Shown: positions 6,515 to 13,135 of the stretch, in pieces
How the letters are laid out: each line of letters begins with the position of its first letter
Position numbering within the stretch: position 1 is the first letter of the stretch
From: Bacteroidales bacterium
Lineage (GTDB): Bacteria; Bacteroidota; Bacteroidia; Bacteroidales; UBA7960
Length of the DNA: 15,304 nt
Assembly (NCBI GenBank): GCA_007132825.1
Contig: SLNX01000197.1
Location: 1-15,304 of the forward strand
Direction: 5' to 3'
Program-made: the position numbers and the translations under genes
Notes under the pieces: model-generated
The model's input: the letters and a program-made list of their open reading frames with translations, nothing else
The model's database searches: none
Told to the model about the DNA's origin: nothing

Positions 6515-6916
6515 ATGGCAAAATTTGAAAGCGATTACATTACGTTGAATACAGATTGTAAAACGGTGTTTGATTTCCTGGGAGATTTCAGAAACTTTGA
6601 GGAACTCCTCCCTTCGCAAGTGAAGAACTGGAGGGCAGATGAGGGGTCTTGTTCTTTTACCATTGAAGGGATGGCAGATCTTTCTATGCGCATCGACGGA
6701 AAGTATCCTTACAATAATATCCACATCGTTTCCGATGGCAATACACCGGTTTCATTTAAACTCGATTATTTCTTAAGAAAAAAAGATGAAAACACCTGTC
6801 AGTGCTCCATTGTGTTCGATGCGGATTTAAACCCTTTCCAAAAAATGGTTGCCTCCAATGCATTGCAAAACTTTGTAAATATGCTTGGCGATAAACTGCG
6901 TGAGAGGTATGCCTGA
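6515..6916 (+). CDS. SRPBCC family protein (START/Bet v1-like fold)
   Basis: The protein has 133 residues beginning MAKFESDYITLN. The pattern (a first strand, then TVFDFLGDFRNFEELLP, a beta-rich middle, and a long C-terminal helix NPFQKMVASNALQNFVNMLGD) fits the small SRPBCC ligand-binding fold; the ligand is unknown. It is cytoplasmic, with no signal or membrane segment. The frame stays open upstream to a GTG at 6434, but that part would only translate the hairpin and the hexamer array (Leu-Thr and Ser-Thr dipeptides), so the ATG at 6515 is chosen. It probably shares the pyrE transcript unless the array carries its own promoter. It converges on birA with 14 bases between. Confidence 0.85.
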   Translation: MAKFESDYITLNTDCKTVFDFLGDFRNFEELLPSQVKNWRADEGSCSFTIEGMADLSMRIDGKYPYNNIHIVSDGNTPVSFKLDYFLRKKDENTCQCSIVFDADLNPFQKMVASNALQNFVNMLGDKLRERYA

Positions 6917-6930
6917 AAATGATATAATCC

Positions 6931-7680
6931 TTATAAAACAAATTCAATCTCCTTCATTCCAAATTCGGCAATGGTGTTGTTGTGAATAAGGATAAGTTTG
7001 CCGTGTTCGTTTACACCGGCTATACTTGCCGAGAAGTTTTTATTCCCTTTCCTGAAGTTCAAGGTTTTGCCATAACCCAGCAAATGCTTCAGGTACAGAC
7101 TGTCGATGCTTTGATTGTGGCCCATACTTAGCCTGCCATAGAAATAACCGATCCGGTCTGTTAATACCTCCAGGCATTTTTTGATTTCATGCTCTTTACC
7201 GGTCACAGATGCAAGTGAGACAGGGTTCGGGATCTCTTTAGGAAAAATAAGTTGATTGATATTAATGCCAATACCCGCAACGCAAATATCATATGTTTTA
7301 CCCTGAATGCGGTTTTCGATCAATGTGCCGGCAATTTTTCCGGTTTCAAAGTAGATGTCATTTGGCCATTTGATCCAAAAGTTGTGATTTGGCGCAAAAT
7401 GTTTGAGTGTCTCACAGATGGATAAAGCGATGCACTTGTTTAGTGTGAACTGTTTGCCTGGTTCAAGAAAGTTGGGCCTCAGCAGAAGGGAGCAGGTAAG
7501 GTTTTTCCCCGCTTCACTGTGCCAGGATGTTCCTGCCATCCCCCTGCCGGCAAATTGGTTATTGGTCCACAATATTGTTCCTTCCGGCAGGTCAGGGCTT
7601 AATTCAATCATTCGCCACATCTCCCTGTTGGTCGAATCGGTTTCTTCTCTGAAAATCGGATGTTTTATGGAAACCGGCAT
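6931..7680 (-). CDS. birA: Biotin--[acetyl-CoA-carboxylase] ligase (no DNA-binding domain)
   Basis: This class I biotin protein ligase of 249 residues activates biotin with ATP and attaches it to the carrier lysine of biotin-dependent carboxylases. Motifs are STNREM (16-21), the biotinyl-AMP loop GRGMAGTSWHS (45-55), KWPNDI (104-109), GKIAGTLIE (114-122) with the likely catalytic Lys115, and GIGININ (136-142). There is no N-terminal helix-turn-helix, so unlike E. coli BirA it cannot be a direct repressor. The loop reads GRGMAG where the family usually has GRGQRG or GRGRRG. It is divergent from rsfS with a 147-base gap. Confidence 0.94.
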   Translation of the reverse strand: MPVSIKHPIFREETDSTNREMWRMIELSPDLPEGTILWTNNQFAGRGMAGTSWHSEAGKNLTCSLLLRPNFLEPGKQFTLNKCIALSICETLKHFAPNHNFWIKWPNDIYFETGKIAGTLIENRIQGKTYDICVAGIGININQLIFPKEIPNPVSLASVTGKEHEIKKCLEVLTDRIGYFYGRLSMGHNQSIDSLYLKHLLGYGKTLNFRKGNKNFSASIAGVNEHGKLILIHNNTIAEFGMKEIEFVL

Positions 7681-7786
7681 CGTCTTGTTTTTTCGCGAAG
7701 TTATGATATTTTGCTATATTTATCCCCTTAATGGTTTACCACAGGCAGGCAATTGGTTAAAGTGTCCCGGAATCGGTAAAAATGAT

Positions 7787-7794
7787 TAATTTTG
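7787..7794 (+). promoter_or_regulatory. Bacteroidota-type -7 element for the rsfS operon (TAATTTTG)
   Basis: TAATTTTG matches TAnnTTTG and is 33 bases before the rsfS ATG, in the gap between divergent birA and rsfS. No TTG sits at the expected -33 distance. An AGGT about seven bases before the ATG could help ribosome binding. Confidence 0.4.
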
Positions 7795-7827
7795 CACTGA
7801 AAATTAACACAAACCAAAAGGTAGCGA

Positions 7828-8205
7828 ATGACCGAAAAAACAAAGGAAACAGAACCCTCACTCTTGCTTCTCGAGGCAGTAAAAAAGGGAATGTTGGATA
7901 AAAAGGCCCAGGAGATATTAAGTCTTAACCTCGGAAAAATTAATTCCACAGTATGTGATTTTTTTGTTATTTGTCACGGTACTTCAAGTACCCATGTCAG
8001 CGCGATTGCTGAATCGGTTGAGGAAGCGGTTCGGTACCAATGTGGTCTCAAACCTGCCAGGCGCGAAGGGTTTGTGAATGGAGAATGGCTTTTGATTGAT
8101 TACCTGGATGTGGTTGTTCACGTTTTCCAGGAACCTGTTCGGCGGTATTATCAGTTGGAGGAGCTTTGGGCTGACGTACCTGCAGAAAAAGTAAAAGATA
8201 TTTGA
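7828..8205 (+). CDS. rsfS: Ribosome silencing factor RsfS
   Basis: RsfS (Iojap/YbeB/DUF143) binds L14 of the 50S subunit and blocks joining with 30S when nutrients are short. The 125-residue protein shows the family core: DKKAQEILSLNLGKI, VCDFFVICHGTSSTHVSAIA, GEWLLIDYLDVVVHVF and the C-terminal RRYYQLEELWAD. Length is normal. It opens a six-gene plus-strand group, 33 bases before ftsH. The placement of rsfS before ftsH is familiar from Bacteroidota. Confidence 0.95.
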   Translation: MTEKTKETEPSLLLLEAVKKGMLDKKAQEILSLNLGKINSTVCDFFVICHGTSSTHVSAIAESVEEAVRYQCGLKPARREGFVNGEWLLIDYLDVVVHVFQEPVRRYYQLEELWADVPAEKVKDI

Positions 8206-8238
8206 CAGACGTAAGGATATTTTGATTGTTGTTTTAAT

Positions 8239-10353
8239 ATGAAAGATTTAAAAAATAAGCAGGGTTGGCTTTTGAATGCATCCGGACAGGATCAGTCAGA
8301 ACAGGATAAGCACAAACCCCATATACCACCCAAACCTCAGGATAAGACCAAGGGCAATCAAAAGGGTGGCAAAAAGCCTGGTTTCAGTTTTTACTGGATT
8401 TATGCCATTCTTGCGCTAATTTTCATTGGTTTGCAATTTTTTAACTGGGGCGGATCCGCTGTTGAAATATCCCAGATGCGCTTCGAAAATGAGATGCTGG
8501 TGTGGTCGGAAGAGGAGGGAACCGATATTAAAAAGATCAAAATCATCAACCAGGAGCTTGTTGAAGTATATATTAAAGAGGATAGGTTGTATAAAGAAAA
8601 GTATGAAGATGCGGCAACAGGTCGTGGCTTTGGTGATGTACCAAGACCACATTATGTTTTCCAGATTGCTTCAGTAGAAAATTTTGACAATCACCTCAGG
8701 CAGGTACAATCGGAGTGGCCCAGAGAAGATCGTTTTCCGATCTACCCGGAAACGCGAAGGAGCTGGGGTACTGACGTTTTGAGCTGGCTTTTGCCAATTG
8801 GTTTGCTCATTGCTTTCTGGATATTCATCATGCGACGGATGGCAGCTGGTGGCGGGCCCGGTGGGCAGATCTTCAATATCGGGAAGTCTAAGGCAACACT
8901 TTTCGATAAAGATACCCATGTAAATATCGACTTCAAGGATGTGGCTGGTCTGGAAGAGGCCAAGGTGGAGCTAATGGAGATCGTTGACTTTCTGAAAAAC
9001 CCCAAAAAATATACCGACCTGGGAGGTAAAATTCCGAAGGGGGCTTTATTGATAGGCCCACCCGGAACAGGTAAAACCTTGCTTGCAAAGGCGGTAGCCG
9101 GACAGGCACAGGTGCCATTCTTCTCTTTGAGTGGTTCCGATTTTGTTGAAATGTTTGTTGGGGTAGGTGCCTCCAGGGTGCGAGACCTTTTTAAACAAGC
9201 AAAAGAAAAAGCTCCATGTATCATTTTTATTGATGAGATTGATGCCATTGGCCGCGCCAGAGGAAAAAATCCAGTTACCGGTTCGAATGATGAAAGGGAG
9301 AATACGCTGAACCAGCTCCTTACAGAGATGGATGGTTTTGGCACCAACGTCGGAGTGATTATCCTCGCTGCCACTAACAGGGCAGATGTTCTCGACAGGG
9401 CTTTGCTCCGTGCAGGGAGGTTTGACCGGCAGATCCACGTCGAAATGCCTGATTTGACCGAGCGTGAATCGATCTTTAATGTTCACATGAAGCCGCTGAA
9501 AATGGCCAAGGATGTCGAAGCTGATTTCCTCGCTAAGCAAACCCCCGGCTTTTCAGGTGCCGATATCGCCAACGTTTGCAATGAGGCCGCACTCATTGCA
9601 GCCCGCCGCAACCGGAATGAAGTTAGCAAAAAAGACTTCATGGATGCCATCGACAGAATTGTTGGTGGACTCGAAAAGCGCAATAAGATCATTTCACCCA
9701 TGGAGAAAAAGGTGATCGCCTATCATGAGGCGGGACACGCCGCTGTAAGCTGGATGCTTGAACACGCACATCCCCTCGTCAAGGTAACAATAGTTCCAAG
9801 AGGAAAAGCGCTCGGTGCAGCCTGGTATTTGCCGGAAGAAAGGCAAATCTCCACTTTTGACCAGATGTTTGATGAAATCACAAGCACACTGGGGGGCAGG
9901 GCCGCCGAAGACCTGATTTTTGGAAAAATTTCTACCGGCGCCCTCAATGACCTTGAGAAAATTACCAAACAGGCTTATGCGATGGTTGCCTATTTCGGAC
10001 TTAATAAAAAAATTGGCAACATCAGTTATTATGATTCCAGCGGACAAAGTGAGTATTCTTTCACCAAACCCTATTCAGACAAAACAGCACAGCGGATTGA
10101 TGAAGAGGTGCGCAACCTGGTGGAGCAAGCCTACCAACGTGCAGTGGAAGTGCTCGGAGAAAACAGGGAAAACCTGGTGAAGCTCGCAGAACTCTTGCTT
10201 GAAAAAGAGGTGATATTTCGCGAAGACCTTGAAAATATCTTCGGAGAACGGCCATTCCCTGATCCGGAAAACAAGAAAGAAAAGGAGTTTCAGATTGGGT
10301 CTAATCCCTTAAGCCAGGAGAAGGGAGGCGGAGAGCTGGGAACTGAGAGCTGA
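8239..10353 (+). CDS. ftsH: ATP-dependent zinc metalloprotease FtsH
   Basis: FtsH is a membrane-bound hexameric AAA+ protease that extracts and degrades membrane and short-lived soluble proteins. Seen in order are a basic cytoplasmic leader (1-47, rich in K and P), TM1 (about 49-68), a periplasmic domain, TM2 (about 179-199), Walker A GPPGTGKT (273-280), Walker B IIFIDE (328-333), an arginine-finger region (RALLRAGRFDRQIH) and the zinc site HEAGH (496-500). The third metal ligand is probably the Asp in GALNDLEK. Length is 704 residues. The conserved part ends near FGERPFPDPEN. The last residues (ELGTES) and the TGA stop come from a heptamer array starting at 10331, and an open stretch in the same frame follows the array. 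The core enzyme is complete. Confidence 0.96.
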   Translation: MKDLKNKQGWLLNASGQDQSEQDKHKPHIPPKPQDKTKGNQKGGKKPGFSFYWIYAILALIFIGLQFFNWGGSAVEISQMRFENEMLVWSEEEGTDIKKIKIINQELVEVYIKEDRLYKEKYEDAATGRGFGDVPRPHYVFQIASVENFDNHLRQVQSEWPREDRFPIYPETRRSWGTDVLSWLLPIGLLIAFWIFIMRRMAAGGGPGGQIFNIGKSKATLFDKDTHVNIDFKDVAGLEEAKVELMEIVDFLKNPKKYTDLGGKIPKGALLIGPPGTGKTLLAKAVAGQAQVPFFSLSGSDFVEMFVGVGASRVRDLFKQAKEKAPCIIFIDEIDAIGRARGKNPVTGSNDERENTLNQLLTEMDGFGTNVGVIILAATNRADVLDRALLRAGRFDRQIHVEMPDLTERESIFNVHMKPLKMAKDVEADFLAKQTPGFSGADIANVCNEAALIAARRNRNEVSKKDFMDAIDRIVGGLEKRNKIISPMEKKVIAYHEAGHAAVSWMLEHAHPLVKVTIVPRGKALGAAWYLPEERQISTFDQMFDEITSTLGGRAAEDLIFGKISTGALNDLEKITKQAYAMVAYFGLNKKIGNISYYDSSGQSEYSFTKPYSDKTAQRIDEEVRNLVEQAYQRAVEVLGENRENLVKLAELLLEKEVIFREDLENIFGERPFPDPENKKEKEFQIGSNPLSQEKGGGELGTES

Positions 10354-10428
10354 GAGCTGAGAACTGAGAGCTGAGAGCTGAGAGCTGAGAACTGAGAGCT
10401 GAGAACTGAGAACTGAGAGCTGAGAGCT
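10331..10428 (+). repeat. Heptamer tandem array (GAGAGCT/GAGAACT), 14 units
   Basis: Fourteen seven-base units fill exactly 98 bases. Nine are GAGAGCT, four are GAGAACT, and the second is GGGAACT. The plus strand is rich in purines. Each frame meets TGA within 21 bases, and the ftsH stop (10351-10353) is one of these. On the minus strand the unit (AGYTCTC) has no stops, so an open frame appears there that is an artefact. Total length is not a multiple of three, so inserting it shifts a reading frame. Confidence 0.96.
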
Positions 10429-10554
10429 GAATTAAAATTTACAGATGAAACGCCCATGACAGGATTTTTTGACACACAGGGGGATGATTATGCAAAACCG
10501 GGGTTAGAATCTAACATCCAACCTCCAACCTCTAACATCAATTCCTGGTCTTAG
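10429..10554 (+). other. Open stretch in the ftsH frame, possible detached C-terminal tail
   Basis: After the array the frame used by ftsH is open for 41 codons up to TAG at 10552-10554. The first 27 codons read like protein: ELKFTDETPMTGFFDTQG, then DDYAKPGLE. The rest covers the second heptamer array (10510-10537). The simplest idea is that these codons once formed the acidic tail of FtsH and were cut off when the array arose. Phase agreement alone has a one-in-three chance, and the array length of 98 bases is not a multiple of three, so this stays a suggestion. There is no start codon context for an independent gene (an ATG at 10456 would give 32 residues). Confidence 0.35.
10510..10537 (+). 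repeat. Short degenerate heptamer array (TCYAACM), 4 units
   Basis: The four units are TCTAACA, TCCAACC, TCCAACC and TCTAACA, with no G on the plus strand. They resemble the TCTAAAC units after coaD in both period and composition. The array lies in the gap between ftsH and the LUD gene. No clear promoter was found between it and the next start at 10604. Confidence 0.8.
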
Positions 10555-10603
10555 GCAAACTTTTAAAATAAAGATTACCAAACACTTAAGAAATTATAAA
10601 CAG

Positions 10604-11257
10604 ATGAAGGAAACCACATCGAAAGAAAAGGTTTTGAAAAACATCAGGGATGCTCTGGTAGACCGGATGCCTGCACCCTTTGTTGATGTCGATGTGGAAA
10701 GCAATATTTATAACACTACAGGAGAAGACTTTTTGGAGGAGTCTTTCGCAAAAGCTTTTATTCAGGCCAACGGTAAATTTGTTTTTTGTCAGGAGGTGGA
10801 AGACCTTGCCGAAAATCTGAAAACTCTCATCAAAAAAGCAGGACTAAAAAAAATATACTGCAGAGAGGATTACCTGGTTTCCTTGCTTGCTGCATTGGGC
10901 TCGGATATTGAACATGATCATGAAAAAGTTTTTTCCTGCCATGCTGCAGTTACCGGATGTGAGGTGTTGATTGCCAGGCACGGTACAATTGTTTGCAGCA
11001 GCAACAACGCAGGAAGAAAAGGGATGGTTGCTGCACCCATTCATGTCGTTATTGCCACAAGCCATCAATTGGTGGAGAGCATTGCAGATGCGATGCAGTA
11101 TGTCAATGAAAAATATGGGAAAGATAAACCCTCGCTAATCAGCTTCCTGACAGGTCCGAGCCGAACGGCAGATATTGAAAAGACTCTTGTGCACGGTGCA
11201 CACGGACCAAAAGAGGTCTATCTTTTTTTACTTGATGTGGGTGCAACTGAAAGCTGA
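10604..11257 (+). CDS. LUD domain protein (LutC/YkgG-like)
   Basis: The protein has 217 residues and is cytoplasmic. The C-terminal half carries the LUD marks: CEVLIARHGTIVCSS, HVVIATSHQLVESIADAM and FLTGPSRTADIEKTLVHGAHG (about 180-200), followed by the final strand KEVYLFLLD. In Bacillus, LutC works with LutA and LutB in L-lactate oxidation. No lutA or lutB lies here, so this is the stand-alone form found after ftsH in Bacteroidota, whose role is not established. The start has the pattern of an N-terminal helix (KEKVLKNIRDAL). It is 5 bases from the DUF2007 gene, so the two are co-transcribed. Confidence 0.88.
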   Translation: MKETTSKEKVLKNIRDALVDRMPAPFVDVDVESNIYNTTGEDFLEESFAKAFIQANGKFVFCQEVEDLAENLKTLIKKAGLKKIYCREDYLVSLLAALGSDIEHDHEKVFSCHAAVTGCEVLIARHGTIVCSSNNAGRKGMVAAPIHVVIATSHQLVESIADAMQYVNEKYGKDKPSLISFLTGPSRTADIEKTLVHGAHGPKEVYLFLLDVGATES

Positions 11258-11262
11258 TCAAT

Positions 11263-11466
11263 ATGGAAGAAAATTGGCAAAAAGTATATAGCTCATCTTT
11301 CGAACATAAAATTGAAATAACGCAGGCTGTCCTGGAGGCAGAAGGCATCAAAAGCGTCATCATTAATAAAAAAGACTCTTTCTATCTTTTTGGTGAACTG
11401 GAACTTTATGTGCACGCTGATCAGGTGTTGAAGGCAAAACAGTTAATTAAAAAAGAATCATTGTGA
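11263..11466 (+). CDS. DUF2007 domain protein (putative signal-transducing protein)
   Basis: This 67-residue protein fits the small ferredoxin-like DUF2007 fold: VYSSSFEHKIEITQAVLEAEGI, then a strand pair (SVIINKK, FGELELYVH) and the helix DQVLKAKQLIKK. The family is annotated as a putative signal-transducing protein, but its function is unknown. It lies between the LUD gene (5 bases away) and cdsA, overlapping the cdsA start by 4 bases (GTGA), so translation is probably coupled. Confidence 0.85.
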   Translation: MEENWQKVYSSSFEHKIEITQAVLEAEGIKSVIINKKDSFYLFGELELYVHADQVLKAKQLIKKESL

Positions 11467-12281
11467 GCAATTTGGCTACTAGGACTTTAACAGGCGTTGT
11501 TTTGGTTGTGATGGTAATTGCCGCAATCATCACCGATCAGCATATTTTTGCATTTCTATTCCTGATATTTACCATTATCGGACTTTGGGAGTTTTACTCA
11601 ATGGTTGAAAGAGCCGGTGTATTTCCAAATAAGTCGGGAGGAATCCTTGCCGGTATTGTTTTGTTTTCTACCAATGCACTTATTGCTGTCGATATCCTTG
11701 CATTAGAACATCTGCTGATAAACTTTGTTTTCATTTTTCTGATTTTTTTGTTTGAACTTTACAGAAACAACCCAAACCCTTTCACCAACATTGCATTTAC
11801 CTTTTTTGGATTACTCTATGTTGCTGTGCCTTTTTCACTTCTGAACTATTTTCCCAATCCTGCATTCTTACCCGGAGTCTATCATTCAAGCCTTTTGATG
11901 GGTTTCTTCTTTTTGATATGGATCAACGATACAGGAGCATTTGTTGTGGGAACGGCTTTCGGAAAGTACCGGCTGTTTGAACGGGTTTCTCCGAATAAAA
12001 CATGGGAGGGCGCAATTGGAGGCGCCCTGCTCACATTCTTGTGCGCTTATGTTATTTCTTTATATTATACACAGATATATTTCTACAACTGGATGGTGAT
12101 CTCTGCTATCATTGTAGTTTTTGGAACTTATGGCGACCTTTTTGAGTCGATGCTTAAAAGAAGCATCAATGCAAAAGACAGCGGTTCGATCCTGCCCGGT
12201 CATGGAGGGATACTCGACAGGTTCGACAGCGTATTCATTGCCGCGCCCTTCGTTTTTGTATACCTTCTAATGTCCTATTAA
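11463..12281 (+). CDS. cdsA: Phosphatidate cytidylyltransferase
   Basis: CdsA makes CDP-diacylglycerol from phosphatidic acid and CTP in the inner membrane, the branch point for phospholipid synthesis. The 272-residue protein is mostly membrane segments (about seven or eight hydrophobic stretches) and ends with the family signature (229-255): SMLKRSINAKDSGS, then LPGHGGILDRFD with the conserved Lys, Asp and DR-D residues. The start is GTG, overlapping the DUF2007 stop; no better ATG exists near the N-terminus. It is followed after 11 bases by psd, so two steps of phosphatidylethanolamine synthesis share a transcript. Confidence 0.95.
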   Translation: MSNLATRTLTGVVLVVMVIAAIITDQHIFAFLFLIFTIIGLWEFYSMVERAGVFPNKSGGILAGIVLFSTNALIAVDILALEHLLINFVFIFLIFLFELYRNNPNPFTNIAFTFFGLLYVAVPFSLLNYFPNPAFLPGVYHSSLLMGFFFLIWINDTGAFVVGTAFGKYRLFERVSPNKTWEGAIGGALLTFLCAYVISLYYTQIYFYNWMVISAIIVVFGTYGDLFESMLKRSINAKDSGSILPGHGGILDRFDSVFIAAPFVFVYLLMSY

Positions 12282-12292
12282 TTTGATCAGTA

Positions 12293-12955
12293 ATGAAAAT
12301 CCACAAAGAAGGCCATATCATTGTTTTTGTCTCTTCCCTGGTTTTGGTGATAATTTATGCATTTACACTAACTTTTAATGAATGGTGGACATACCTTGTT
12401 TTTTTGATTTCTTTGATTATTTTTTTTGGGATTCTCTATTTTTTCCGTGTGCCGAAACGCAAATATATTGCTGATGAACAGGCTTTATTCAGTCCGGCTG
12501 ACGGTAAAGTGATCCGTTTGGAAGAAAAAGTTGAGGATGAATACTTTGACAAGCCCATGAAGCACCTTTCAATCTTTATGTCACCGCTTGATGTGCACCT
12601 GAACCGCTATCCTTCAGATGGAAAAATTGTTTATTACCGGTATCATCCCGGGAAGTACCTGGTAGCCTGGCATCCTAAATCGAGTAAACTCAATGAACGT
12701 ACATCCATTGTTTTTGAAACAAAATCGGGTGTACAGTTCCTGGTGCGGCAAATTGCCGGGTTACTTGCACGACGTATTGTTTGCTACGGAAGTGAAGGGA
12801 AAGATGTGAAGCAATGCGATGAACTTGGCTTTATTAAATTTGGTTCCCGACTTGACCTTTTTCTCCCCCCAGAGGTAAACGTGCTGGTAAAACCGGGCGA
12901 CAAAGTAAAAGGAGGTGTTTCAAAGCTTGCCGTGATAAATACTGCAGAAAAATAA
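12293..12955 (+). CDS. psd: Phosphatidylserine decarboxylase, short (PSD-A) type
   Basis: Psd converts phosphatidylserine to phosphatidylethanolamine using a pyruvoyl group made by self-cleavage. The 220-residue protein has two N-terminal membrane segments (about 9-27 and 33-51), then SPADGKV (67-73), MSPLDVHLNRYP (96-107), and the cleavage site FGSRLD, where cutting between Gly184 and Ser185 would give a small alpha chain of about 36 residues. The short form with GS, rather than the LGST of E. coli, fits the family used by Bacteroidota and archaea. The phosphatidylserine synthase gene pssA, which I would expect next to it, is not in the gap of 180 bases before recQ. Confidence 0.93.
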   Translation: MKIHKEGHIIVFVSSLVLVIIYAFTLTFNEWWTYLVFLISLIIFFGILYFFRVPKRKYIADEQALFSPADGKVIRLEEKVEDEYFDKPMKHLSIFMSPLDVHLNRYPSDGKIVYYRYHPGKYLVAWHPKSSKLNERTSIVFETKSGVQFLVRQIAGLLARRIVCYGSEGKDVKQCDELGFIKFGSRLDLFLPPEVNVLVKPGDKVKGGVSKLAVINTAEK

Positions 12956-13072
12956 AATCCCCCCCTTTAACCGTTGTTTCTGAATTATTTTGTTTATCGG
13001 TTGCCGGTTTGTTATGAAAGGTAACAGGGTTTTTATATTGAATTGGCATGAAATGTGCTACTTGATAACTGA

Positions 13073-13104
13073 TTGAATTTATATCATAAAAATGATTATA
13101 TTTG
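13073..13104 (+). promoter_or_regulatory. Promoter of recQ (TTG-N21-TATATTTG)
   Basis: TATATTTG (13097-13104) matches the -7 consensus TAnnTTTG, and TTG (13073-13075) lies 21 bases upstream as a -33 box. This is the most complete promoter in the window. It is 31 bases before the proposed TTG start of recQ, in an AT-rich stretch after psd, so recQ is probably transcribed separately from the ftsH-cdsA group. Confidence 0.55.
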
Positions 13105-13135
13105 ATATTATAAAAGCGGTTAAACGTCCAATAAA

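Noticed and set aside
8742..9374. Long minus-strand open frame (210 codons) inside ftsH
   Set aside because: It is opposite the AAA+ domain of FtsH, whose motifs are unambiguous; the frame is a shadow rich in Ser and Pro.
10290..10475. Minus-strand open frame with repeated Ser-Gln-Leu-Ser residues
   Set aside because: It only translates the stop-free minus strand of the GAGAGCT array and has no upstream context.
10472..10480. ACACACAGG, identical to the arm of the hairpin in copy 2
   Set aside because: None of the other element blocks (TCAA, CCCTGTG, GATAGGA) follows, so a nine-base match is probably chance.
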